In this document: positions 54,670-64,000 of the stretch, one piece after another
Layout of the letters: every line of letters begins with the position of its first letter
Position numbering within the stretch: position 1 is the stretch's first letter
Assembly: GCF_019175385.1 (NCBI RefSeq)
Contig: NC_083339.1
Coordinates: 28,921,637-28,985,636 of the forward strand
DNA: 64,000 bases
Direction of reading: 5' to 3'
Origin: Lycium barbarum
Lineage: Eukaryota > Streptophyta > Magnoliopsida > Solanales > Solanaceae
The notes under the pieces: model-generated
The model's input: only the letters and a program-made list of their open reading frames with translations
Told to the model about the DNA's origin: nothing
Databases searched by the model: none
Program-made: the position numbers and the translations under genes

Positions 54670-54930
54670 TCAGATACCAATTGAACAACCGTTCGTCCCC
54701 GAACGGTAAGGGAGCGAACCCATTCTAACGGTGATACGTCGAATGGCCAAGACTTACTAGTATCATCTTACCCTCGTGTATTCGAGTCCGACCGAGAGGA
54801 ATAGGTCAGATAGCGTAGTCAGGGAACTCCTTGTGACTTACATAATTTGATGGAATTGCCGGGTCCTCATGGCAAGGTAACTCAAATGCCGGGGTGACTT
54901 GTGAGAGGTCCACTGCGGGACATGAGGCTT
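54670..54930 (-). other. Chromovirus internal remnant
   Basis: Minus-strand CCGTTCGGGGACGAACGG followed by TTCAATTGGTATCTGA directly before the LTR start. The C-G-G-G-G-A-C-G-A block is common at the end of chromovirus internal regions. No open frame with pol or chromodomain motifs is visible, so most of the element is missing. The right border with the plus-strand fragment is not sharply defined. Confidence 0.45.
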
Positions 54931-54959
54931 GAGTATACCCCCAAAGTTTCAAAATTTTC

Positions 54960-55140
54960 ATGGGCGGAAGTCGTAACTGCCTTAGCGGCCATATTACCGC
55001 CAGGACAGCACCGCTACGGGGCCAGACTGGCCGCTATAGCGGTACCTCGAGATATCAAGGGCACCGCTATAACTTTCCCTATATCGCCCCGGCGTAGCTA
55101 CTGCAGTGGCCCCGTCACCGCAACGGCAGCCCTACTGCAG
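54960..55140. promoter_or_regulatory. Palindrome cluster upstream of the plus-strand extra-ORF leader
   Basis: CCGCTATAGCGG (55031-55042) and variants CCGCTACGGGG, ACCGCTATAAC, TACTGCAGTGG and CCTACTGCAG, followed by the TATA-like TTTTAAAGG and a C-rich leader. Equivalent in position to the Athila-2 cluster at 46440-46620, but with a different motif. Confidence 0.7.
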
Positions 55141-55411
55141 AATTTTAAAGGACCTCAGTCCCTTCTTCCTTTTATTAACTCCCGATCCCACTTCGAAAAC
55201 CCCTCTATATTCCTCAAAACTCCTACTCCCATTTCACACCTAATCATACCACAACTCTAGCAACCATCCCCTTTCCCTACTAAACTCAATTTAGCCTCCT
55301 CAATCACTCACTTTTTCGTACCCACAAGAAGAGAAGAAAGAGAAGAAGGAGAGAAAAAGAAAAGCCAATACAAGGAATCCATCTCCCCCTACCATTGCAC
55401 TATAAGATCAG

Positions 55412-56122
55412 GTAAAATTTTGTTTCCCTCTGGCTTCATAGTTAATCAATCACCACTGCACTCTAAACAACAACTCAAGGGTTGGATTTTGGTAACACTA
55501 GTTGGGTTTCTGAACTTTAGGTAACTACACAATTTGGACCAATTTTTGGAGTAATCTGAACTAATTAATCGTTAGGATGGTCTTCCCTTTGCACTTAGCG
55601 TGATCATAACACAGATTTGAGGCACAAAACTTGAGCACAGTAAAGAAAAATTCTTGAAATAGATTATAGGGTTTATCAAGAATTTTGGGCTAGTTTTTTG
55701 TTAGAATAGCACCCAAATGGGTTTTAAACTTCATGCATACTGGTTTTTTCCCCGATCATTGCTTCAAAACACGTTTTTAATCAAAAAATTATAACTTGAA
55801 ATTTGGGAATTTTGGTTCACTGCTCGATAAGGTGATACCGCTGCAGCGGTACACTGGCCGCTACAGCGGCACCGCCGTGGCGCTCAACAGGCCGTTATGG
55901 CGGCTCACCCCAAACATTACTGACCACTGTGGCGGTCTCCTTTCCGCCATAGCGGTATCGCCATGGCTGTCTGCAGGCCCGCTGTGGCGGTTATTGCAGG
56001 TTCTGCATCAGTGCAGTCTGCGGTTAGGCACTCGTTTACTCAATTTTTCGCTTTGATTCTTGTTAAATCGACACACAATTGATAAGTCTCGAGAACTGAC
56101 ACGTTTTTAAATTTTCTCGCAG
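55412..56122 (+). other. Predicted leader intron of the plus-strand extra ORF
   Basis: Donor ATCAG/GTAAAATTTTG at 55412 and acceptor TTTTCTCGCAG ending at 56122; 711 bp. It contains a CCGCTAnnGCGG cluster at 55835-56005. The exon beyond the acceptor is open. Predicted from consensus only. Confidence 0.5.
55835..56005. promoter_or_regulatory. Palindrome cluster in the plus-strand leader intron
   Basis: ACCGCTGCAGCGGT, CCGCTACAGCGGC, CCGTTATGGCGG, CCGCCATAGCGGT, TCGCCATGGC and CCGCTGTGGCGG: a dense run of the CCGCTA-type palindrome in the middle of the predicted intron. Confidence 0.8.
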
Positions 56123-56619
56123 GCACAATAGCTGAACACGGGGAACAAGTACCTAAAATCCAAGGGGCGGTGCCCCAAAACATAGAAGTCCCTGCTTACG
56201 AGAATCTTCCCACTCGCCAGAGTAAACGGCTACATCTGGAACAGAGGTCCATGCCTTTACTATTGGAGCGGGTGTTTGACATGACCAATATGGAGAGGCG
56301 GGCTCTGGATTTCTGGAACAGGTTGGTGCCAACCAAGTGGACTCGCTTGGTCCGAAACCCAGGGGATTACAATGAGTCATGGGTCAGGGATTTCTATACT
56401 ATGCTGCCTTCGGTAGACGAGGATACCCCTAGCCCGGTGATTATAATAAGGGGTACTCTCGTGAAAGTGGGGGCAAGGGCTATCAACCGAATTTACAGGC
56501 TAGATGATCATCCCGAGGAGCCTTATAAGGAGAAAGCGGCGGAGAAGGATTTGATGTGGTTGGCCACCCAGTTGGTGGAGGCAAGTGATATACCAAAGGT
56601 TCCCTGGGCTCATAGTGGG
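56123..56619 (+). pseudogene. Plus-strand extra ORF: putative plant transposon protein (PF20167-like), truncated
   Basis: Open from the splice acceptor to the Athila-3 insertion point (165 codons). Motifs are N-L-P-T-R-Q-S-K-R-L, R-A-L-D-F-W-N-R-L-V-P-T-K-W and W-V-R-D-F-Y-T-M-L-P, then I-I-I-R-G-T-L-V-K-V-G, A-I-N-R-I-Y-R-L-D-D and D-L-M-W-L-A-T-Q. It is homologous to the extra ORFs of Athila-2 and Athila-3 through the F-Y, R-G-x-x-V and I-N signature. The first Met in the open frame is M-P-L-L-L-E-R-V-F. It is cut by the LTR of Athila-3, so the C-terminal half lies beyond the window if it survives. Confidence 0.75.
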
Positions 56620-58092
56620 TGATACACTCAAATAACACCTATGAGTGGTGTAGAGCAGTCGTTGTCAAATATAATAACCCAAACAAGGTTGGGGTCGAAT
56701 CACACAGGGAATATGGAGAGAAAAGGGTACTAATTGTATGCGATACTAGTCTTTAAAGGCTTTAATCCTATTCCGAATAGTTTGAAATATTTGTTGTGTA
56801 ATGTAATTGAAGACTTTGACTTGAATTGTACTTAATGCAAGAGAGAGACTAAGGTTGTGTTCCCCACTTTGATTAGATATTATGCTTCAGGTTTCAATGT
56901 GATATACTTCTAATGGTTGTTCTAAGAGTATGCACTTGATCTCTTAAGGACTTCCTAACGTTTCCCAACAGTTAGGCCGTATTTCCTCTTTATGATTTTT
57001 CCAAATGTAAAAGAGTTGAACTTGAAGAGCAACCAATAATGCCAATTAGACTTGTTCTTATCCCTAAGTTAGTCTATTAAACGAGGGTTAACGCCCCGAG
57101 TCATTGTCATTCAATCTTACCAATACTAACTCTCTTTCCCAAGAAAAGTTAGTATAATGGCTTAGGCTAATGCTTGCAATCATTACCCACGCTAACGCAC
57201 AAAGATATAATAAATACCAACAACCATTATGCATATATCAATAATAGAAACCTATTCACATAATACCCATCATAGGGTCCACAACCTTAGAATTAAAATT
57301 AGTTACTCATCATTTTGGTTAACCAAGAAAGCTTAAAAGTTAACACAATGTACTTACAATGCTAATACAATGTGGAATGAGGGTGAAGTTGGTGCTTTAA
57401 ATGCTCCAACCACTTCAAAAATATCCAAGGCTTAAAGTTAATGCTCTAAAAGATCAGAATGAATGTTAAAAACTTAACTTTAAGTATTTATAGGGCCAAA
57501 AATCGCGCCAAAGTTCTGGACAAAAACACCCTTTCGCGGCATCGTTATGGACCGTAACACAAGTTACGATCCGTCCTTCGGTTCCATCTTTTGTCGGCTC
57601 GATATAGGTCAACCGTTACGGCTTATTGTGACGAACCGTAACACAGGTTACCGTCTGTATCTTCCAGCGGATCATGGCTTCAGTGTTCAGTGAGCAATGC
57701 GTTACGCCATGATGTTACGCCCTGTAACCTGCGTTACGGACCGTCCTTCTGGGCGTAACATGTGACACTACTTCGGCTTCTTACTGGAAATTTCCTTCAT
57801 ATTACGGTACACGTTACGGCCCGTAACATGAGTTACGGACCGTCCTTTATAGCGGCACGTATCTGGATCTTCCTCTCTGGGTACGGATCACGTTACGATC
57901 CATAACTCAAGTTACGGACGGTCCTTCTGCTCCAAGTTGTCCATTTTTCAGCATTTCTTATCATTTCCATTCCTTAGTCAACCAACCCTACAAAACACCA
58001 AAATAACATAAGAAACGATGTAAAAACACTTAAAAACAAGCAACACTTCTAGTGAAAAAGACATAAAATGTGCCAAAATTCACGGCACATCA
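56620..58092 (-). repeat. Athila-3 3' LTR
   Basis: 1473 bp; plus-strand TGATACACTC...GGCACATCA. It ends like the Athila-2 LTR (ATTCACGGCACATCA) and its purine tract on the minus strand is AAGTTAGGGGTGT. TATA box (minus-strand CTATAAATA) at 57486-57493, with a palindrome cluster immediately upstream. Confidence 0.9.
57535..57930. promoter_or_regulatory. Palindrome cluster GTTACGGnCCGTAAC upstream of TATA, Athila-3 LTR
   Basis: A full 15-bp palindrome GTTACGGCCCGTAAC lies at 57813-57827. AGTTACGGACCGTCCTT and close variants recur near 57562, 57732, 57831 and 57910. The cluster spans about 400 bp ending 40 bp from the TATA box. Confidence 0.85.
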
Positions 58093-59758
58093 ACACCCCT
58101 AACTTAAGCTTTTGCTTGTCCTCAAGCAACTACAACAAGACTCACTACTAACACACGACATCTAGCAAAATAAGAATGCCTACGGTGGTTTTGGCATGTG
58201 TTTCTAACACACACTCTTCAATCCAAGAAAAAATATTGGGCTCTTATCCACGTCCTATTTGTGACACAAGACGCACATTTTAGAACAATTGCAATTCACT
58301 ATGAAATCTCAATTAATGACACAATCATAGTATGGGAGTCTCTATGTATATGAACTTCAACTTCCGGAAAGCCAGTTACTTCGCAATCTACAATCCTTAC
58401 GCCCTCACATAGATCAAAGAATGTCCCAACACACATATTTACAAAATAAATGGGACAAGAGACTAAAGAGACAGAAAGACACTCACACTCACAAAGAAAT
58501 TTACATACCATACTTGCACATACCATAGGCTTGCCTTTATTTTCCATGCCTTCAACTTTGAACAATTTGACTGTGATCACATTAGGACTTTTAAGGCTTG
58601 TCACATTGGCTTAGGGACGGGTAGGATAAGTATTTGGACAGTGGTGACTCACGCTCCTTGACACTTCATTTTGACTTCATTCACCTTTTTTCCTTTTATT
58701 GTTGACCCTACAGCTCCGGCGTGGATTTATTTAGAACTTATATATCTATATACATATACATATATATATATACACACACCATTTTTTAAGTCTATTCTAA
58801 CCACACCGAATCATGCCCCGCAATACTCACGATCACCCCCAACAGACATTTGGCCTCATTTTCCACATCTTTCACTTATCACCCCCAACTTAGGCTTTTA
58901 CCCTCATTTTCTGCATATTTCGCTTATCACACCCAACTTAGGATTTTAGTCTATTTTGTCATTCTTTAGTATCAAGCAGGGACTTGGTGCCAAATGGGTT
59001 TATTCACAGAAGGGGTGTAGGTTAGTTAATGGCTAATCAAAGAAAAAGTCTATACGCTCAAAATGGAAGACTAGGGATCATTTTCTGTACAGGCTAGGCT
59101 CATTTAAGATGAACATGCTTTGGAGTCAATACAAAGAAAGCCTAAGATCACTTCACAATCAAACTCTCCTTCGAATTCACGCACGACCAACCGGGCAAGT
59201 TCTAGATTACAAGCATCATACACAAATAGAAACTAAGAACTCACAACACAATGGCATAAGGATTGTTTTAATACTCTGACTTGACTTCCGTTTGAAGATT
59301 TCACACACATGGACACCCTTTATTTGCAATGTCATTAAAAGAACCATATATGTCAATATCAACAACCCATTCTTGATGTACATCACAAATTATTTTTCGG
59401 AGGGATATCATTGACTCGTAAAACACTTTTAGATATGCCAGAAAACACGGACCACCACCACTTAAGTCATCCTTACTTTACTTTTAATTAAACATCCTAA
59501 ACATGCCAGGTTCAACATAAAATAACACTTTTTGGGAAAAGAACACATGGCAAAGAACAACCGAAGAAGGTCCTAAACACATAATTAATATCACAATTTA
59601 AGATAAAAACAATACCAAAAAAAACAAAAACAATATCCGATACCAAAACGATACCAACAATACCACCGATTACCCTACACCCCCAACTTAGAAACATGCA
59701 TTGCCCTCAAGGCCTCTATATAATCCATCAATAGAATGTAGGGCCACCCTAGAGCGCA
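58093..59758 (-). other. Athila-3 3' untranslated region
   Basis: About 1.7 kb without coding potential. A segment CACCCCCAACTTAGGCTTTT is duplicated within 58835-58945. A TA-rich microsatellite lies near 58745. Organised like 41703-43671. Confidence 0.65.
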
Positions 59759-62700
59759 CTAGGCACTTGGATCTGCTGCAGCATCATGAGGTTGGATAAC
59801 CTCAGAGGTAGGAACAATGGTGGTATCAGGCTTGCCAACACTAGAAGTCCCAGTCTCAGTGGGTGGAGCAGAAGTATGGTGAGCCGACTCAATGGGATGG
59901 GCTGAGCTAGAAGTCGCTCCAGTGGTGTCAGAACTCAGCCGGGACTCATGTCGGATCTTCTTCAATGTTCGCCACTCCTCTTCCTCATTCTGTGGGCGCA
60001 AGGCATCAAACAGATCAAGACTCTTGAGAATGGGATCAAGGTTTTCATCATCTAGCGTGACTCTCTTGCGCCTCCCTTTAGCCAAACAGTGGGTATCCTC
60101 TTCCAACTCCTCCTCTTTCTCCTCATCAACCGTTTTCTCGATCTCATCATCCCCAAGTTGATTCTGAACCTGCTGATATAAGCTTTGTACCAACTCTGTG
60201 TGTACTTTCGGAATCTGGTCTGTCACAACAGCCACTTCCTGTGCCTTCAATTTCTGAACATCATCCTTTAGTGTCCGCAACTCACTCCGAACAGTCCCCA
60301 ATTCCACAGCGGGGTGTGTCTTAGTCAGCTCCGTCATTCTGTTCTCAATACCATCTATCGGAGAGTGGATCTGTAGGTGGTCATCTTCTATCTGTTCTTT
60401 TATCGGCCTTAATGCTGCATCAATAGCCTTTTTTGTGTACAATTTCAGCTCGGTCATGAGCTGCTTGACCTGTCTATCTGTTCTATCTGCTTGCAGGACC
60501 ACTCCCCAAAATTCTCTCGGTTGAAAATCATCTTTCTTGCAAGTTCGGGTGGGACTCCCGGTATGGGCTGAGCTAGTGCTGGGCTCGCTCCAGTGGAAGA
60601 GGTGGGACCACCCGAAGTAGATGGAGCTGGAGCTGGCATGGGCTGTGGAGCATAGTCTGCCGGTGGAGCCTCAGAATCTGTAGGCTGACCCGCAGCAGTT
60701 GCCTCAGCACCCATGATAGCTAAGGGTAGAACATCTGATCCCGTTGGCCCCTCCGGCACATCAGAAGACGAGGCAGATGGCATTGTACCTTGGCCCAACA
60801 TATCATCTCTGCCCTTTATGATGTCATAGATACTCCTGGCAATCATACTGTGGTCAATAAAGGGGAGGGGTTCTAGTTCCTCGCGCAGGCATAAGAACGT
60901 GAGCAAACATGGATGAATCAGGGAAGTGGCTAGTTGTGTGGCTCTCTCCCGGAGATCTGCGGCTACCAGTCTTTCGATGTTGATCTTATACCTCGACATA
61001 AGGGCAGCCACAAGAATAGCTCTGTCCGGAGTCAAATAATTATCTGGTTGGGTAGGAAGGATGCGGAACAGAACAATCTGCCACCAAAACTTTGCCTCAG
61101 GTGTGAGGGTATTTTTCTAAATCCTCGTAGTGGCTGTCAACTTTGGCACTATTGCCCATTCGGGATCTGCCGACCGTGCAATCACTGAGGCTACCCATTT
61201 TCTGACTGAGATTGTATCTTTCTGTGCAATTTTGTAGACAAACTCTCCTTCTTCCGCCGCTGTAGGCTCAATATAATCTTCCCCGAATAGTACTTTACTG
61301 ATGGTCATCAGAGAAACATCAATCACTACTACCTCATTCATGGCCGGCACTTGAGTTGCGCGCAGCCCTTTTTTCTATGCTTTGAATACAGCAGCCCCAT
61401 AAGAAGCGTAGAATTCCCGAACAAGAGTCGGGATGTAGGACCCCATAGGGTTTTTCAAAAACTCTAAGAGAAAAGACATGTTTTAACCCCTGAACTTGGC
61501 ACGAAAACTAACTTTAGCAACTAAACTTAACTTCTATTTATTTACCTCCCTTAACAACTTACGTTTCAATTATTTTCCACCCTAAAAATATAATACCACT
61601 CTCACAATGGGAGGTGTATTACACTCGCGCCACGTCATTGCCACGTCGTTGCCATATCATTGCCATGTCAAAATTACCAACACATCATTTTTTGTTTTTC
61701 TTTTCTTATTTTTTTTCTTTCTCTTTCTTCTTCTTTCTCCTTATCCTCACCCTACTTTTATCAACCACCATGCCGCTGCTACCGCCGCTGCTACCGCCAA
61801 CGCCGCTATTGCCGCCTCCGCCACCGCAAAACATTAGACGAACTGCCCTTAAAACAAATCATCACCATCATCTTTAACCCACACCCACCACCACCACCAT
61901 CATCTCCCCACCAAATTTCATCAAATTCCTTAAAAGAAAAAAAAATCACCACCACCATCTTTAACCCACATCCACAACCACCACCATTTCTAGCAAACCC
62001 ATTTCTTCCACCACTATTATTAGCAAACTCATTTCTTCCATAACTTTATTTTTGAAAGAAAATCAAAATACCCACATCCACAACCACTACCATTTCTAGC
62101 AAACCCATTTCTTCCACCACCATTATTAGCAAACTCATTTCTTCCATAACTTTATTTTTGAAAGAAAATCAAAATCAAAATCAAGAAACCAAAACATGGT
62201 GAAAATGAAAAGCAAAAGAAGCAGTTGGGGGAGGGGGGCTGTGGCGGGGGGGGGGGGGGCTGTGGAGTGGGAAGAAAAATAGCTGGGGGTGGGGATGTGG
62301 CAGGGGGGCGGGGCTGTGGCGGGGGGGCGGGGCTGTGGAGTGGGAAGAAGATGGTGGGTGGGGTTGCGGAGGGGGAGGGGGATTGTGAAGAAGATGGTGA
62401 TGGTTTTTATTTTTATTTTATTTTTTAATTGTATAATGTTTATTTTATTTTTTAATTGTATAACCTTTATTTTATTTTTTAATTTATAATAATATATATA
62501 TATATGAGCGGGTCCACTTTTTTTGTTTTTCACTCTCTTAAATTTTTTTTTTGCCACGTCAGTATTTAGGGTGGAAAACAATTGAAACGTAAGTTGTTAA
62601 GGGGGGGGGGGGGGGTAACCACTTTTTTTGTTTTTCACTCTCTTAAATTGTTTTTTGCCACGTCAGTATTTAGGGTGGAAAATAATTGAAACGTAAGTTG

Positions 62701-63332
62701 TTAAGGGGGGGGGGGGGAGGGGGGTAAATAAATAGAAGTTAAGTTTAGTTGCTAAAGTGAGTTTTCGTGCCAAGTTCAGGGGTTAAAACATGTCTTTTCT
62801 CAAACTCTAACTTATGGAAGCGGAGAGTGTCACGGATGCCCGGATATCCATCAAGACCATCGAAGCTGACGTTCTGTTCCTCGAAAATACTTCTCTTCGG
62901 GCCCTGCCCCTCATGCATTTCTAGCTCACACCCTTTTTTGTACAGTTCTTCAGACCCCTCTATAGAAAACCGGAGATCCTGCTCATACACAGCCCTCATC
63001 CGGAATTTAGTCTCTCTTCTTTCCTGCTCGCGCTCTTGTCCGCGCTCCTCCGCAGTAGGCTGTCTAATGGGTGGTTGTGGTCGGTGAGGTGGTGTGACAG
63101 CCTCCCTAGGTCTACTATGGTTTGACGAACTAGAAGAACTCTCCTCATTAGACGAGGAGGAACTTTCGGATGGTGAGGCCGGCCTGCTAGGTGCAGCGAG
63201 CTTCTTTGTAGCCCTTGTGTCTTTGAGTTGATCTTCATCGCGCAATCGTGAGGTTACTTTGCTTGCACCGCGACCTTTTCATCTGCCGGCAACCTTGGGT
63301 GCAACCTTCTTTCCTTGCCTTGGGTTACCCAT
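59759..63332 (-). pseudogene. Athila-3 extra 3' ORF (PF20167-like), split by a Mutator-like MITE
   Basis: The ATG at 63332 lies two bases after an acceptor-like TTTAACAG. The N-terminus is basic then Ser-rich, with one early stop. It reaches F-D-G-L-D-G-Y-P-G-I and R-F-H-K-L-E-F at the MITE. Beyond it the frame resumes with G-S-Y-I-P-T-L-V-R-E-F-Y-A-S, then a stop, V-R-K-W-V-A-S-V-I, N-Y-L-T-P-D-R-A-I-L and L-T-F-L-C. A Pro/Ala/Ser-rich spacer and a coiled coil (R-T-L-K-D-D-V-Q-K-L) follow, with an acidic tail ending at 59759. Removing the MITE and one target copy keeps the frame. Same domain order as Athila-2. Function unknown. Confidence 0.75.
61468..62801. mobile_element. Mutator-like MITE with long TIRs and G-rich interior
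   Basis: 1334 bp starting GAGAAAAGACATG and ending CATGTCTTTTCTC, with inverted repeats of more than 100 bp. It is flanked by the 9-bp duplication AAACTCTAA (61459-61467, 62802-62810). Long TIRs and a 9-bp target are the mark of Mutator-like elements. In the right TIR a ~105-bp block containing poly-G runs is tandemly duplicated. The interior has CCACCA-rich DNA, a ~115-bp tandem duplication (about 61960-62170) and a very G-rich stretch (62225-62390). No transposase ORF; non-autonomous. Confidence 0.9.
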
Positions 63333-63419
63333 ACCTGTTAAAGGCAAAGTTAGCTATGATACACAAGAAGCTTTTCAATTATACAACTTATTGGTTGAAG
63401 TTCAGGACTTCAATTAGCT

Positions 63420-63765
63420 CATGCACCGTAACACGGTCGACGGAATGTCGATGGTGTTACGGGTCGTATCTTCAACTGTAACTCATTTGATTCATTTATA
63501 ACACAGGAAACGTAACACGTTCGATGGACCGTCATACGTGTTACGGTCCTTAACAACTTACCGTATCGTGACCCAAATTTCCAGAAACTTTTGTGGAAAT
63601 CATAGGTGTTACGGTATGATGTTACGGACCGTCAAACGTGTTACGGTCCATAAGACCTCACCGTAACTTGACCAAAATTTCTAGAAAGTTTTTATGAAAA
63701 TCATAAGTGTTACGATGGGGTGTTACGGTCCATAACGCACGTTACGGCCCGGAACACTGAATGTC
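63420..63765. promoter_or_regulatory. Palindrome cluster upstream of the Athila-3 extra ORF
   Basis: GTTACGGACCGTC, CGTGTTACGGTCC(A/T)TAA, GTTACGGCCCGGAAC and CCGTAACACGG variants. Same vocabulary as the Athila-3 LTR cluster and placed, as in Athila-2, just upstream of the splice-acceptor-like sequence before the extra ORF. Confidence 0.8.
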
Positions 63766-64000
63766 GGGCAACATTTCACAGATTCTCAGAGTAGCTAAAT
63801 TTTCTCGTCTAAGCACGAGGCCAAGATTTTCAAATTTATGCTCCTTGGGGTATGGTGTAAAACACCAGTTGATCCCCTCACATACCTCGGGTTACTCAGA
63901 CTTCACCCGATTTTATCCAAGTTTTCTTTGAAACCTTTTATCGAACAGTTGGCGAGCAAACCAATTTAGTAGTTTCACGAATGAAACTTTCAATCGGGAT
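63766..64000 (-). other. Athila-3 leader region, edge of window
   Basis: Remaining sequence without recognisable coding. By comparison with Athila-2 it would belong to the leader intron of the extra ORF; the donor was not located. Confidence 0.35.

Larger units (their letters stand above)
56620..64000 (-). mobile_element. Athila-3: Athila-like Gypsy element (3' part)
   Basis: 3' LTR at 56620-58092, 3' untranslated region, extra ORF and its leader on the minus strand. The pol region and 5' LTR would lie right of the window. It inserted into the plus-strand extra ORF. The element carries its own motif type (GTTACGGnCCGTAAC). Confidence 0.85.

Noticed and set aside
61607..62581. ORFs within the Mutator-like MITE (Phe-, Pro- or Gly-rich)
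   Set aside because: Low-complexity translations of CT-, CCA- and G-rich sequence; frames do not continue across duplicated units.

Overview
The window is plant nuclear DNA made almost entirely of transposable elements nested in one another. I found no intact host gene. A member of the Solanaceae is likely: there are long-LTR Copia elements primed by initiator tRNA-Met, Athila-like Gypsy elements primed by tRNA-Asp, chromovirus-type LTRs (TGTAACGACC/GGTCGTGACA), CACTA elements with GCGACGGA subterminal repeats, and two tandem relics of an S-RNase-like (RNase T2) exon. All family names come from recognising motifs by eye; no database search was run.

Layout. 1-4838 is a Copia element with ~1.96 kb LTRs and only ~0.95 kb of deleted interior (Copia-1). 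It sits in the right-hand remainder of a CACTA element (CACTA-2, to 14411), which also carries a near full-length L1-type LINE on the minus strand (6369-12852, perfect 16-bp target duplication). CACTA-2 sits in the 3' part of a Gypsy element (Gypsy-P, 14412-32897). Gypsy-P further holds a chromovirus solo LTR (15317-18111, TATTT duplication) and, inside its 3' LTR, a Copia element (Copia-2, 18567-31973, minus). Copia-2 is itself split by a CACTA element (CACTA-1, 20038-27403, TTA duplication) and a Tourist-like MITE (28218-28479, TTA duplication).

32898-38183 is the least TE-dominated stretch. It holds a 0.35-kb duplication, one copy of which is split by a 0.7-kb TIR-bearing element built of hairpin repeats, then the two RNase T2 relics. 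The second relic contains an assembly gap (151 N) and a LINE fragment.

38184-54669 is a chromovirus LTR (minus) split by a complete but decayed Athila-like element (Athila-2, 40365-53719, minus) with gag, protease, RT, RNase H, integrase and an extra 3' ORF with a 'putative plant transposon protein' domain. 54670-56619 holds a short chromovirus internal remnant and a plus-strand fragment of another such 3' ORF with its leader. 56620-64000 is a third Athila-like element (Athila-3, minus, running off the window); its 3' ORF is interrupted by a Mutator-like MITE (61468-62801, 9-bp duplication).

The most interesting signal is not a gene. Several LTRs carry, just upstream of the TATA box, a cluster of short GC-rich palindromes with CG in each arm. 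The same palindrome type recurs inside the same element, upstream of the extra 3' ORF and in that ORF's apparent leader intron, but the type differs between elements: TGCGAnTCGCA in Athila-2, GTTACGGnCCGTAAC in Athila-3, CCGCTAnnGCGG in the plus-strand fragment. Two chromovirus LTRs each carry one of these types. This looks like a fast-changing cis-regulatory code, possibly read by a co-evolving factor.
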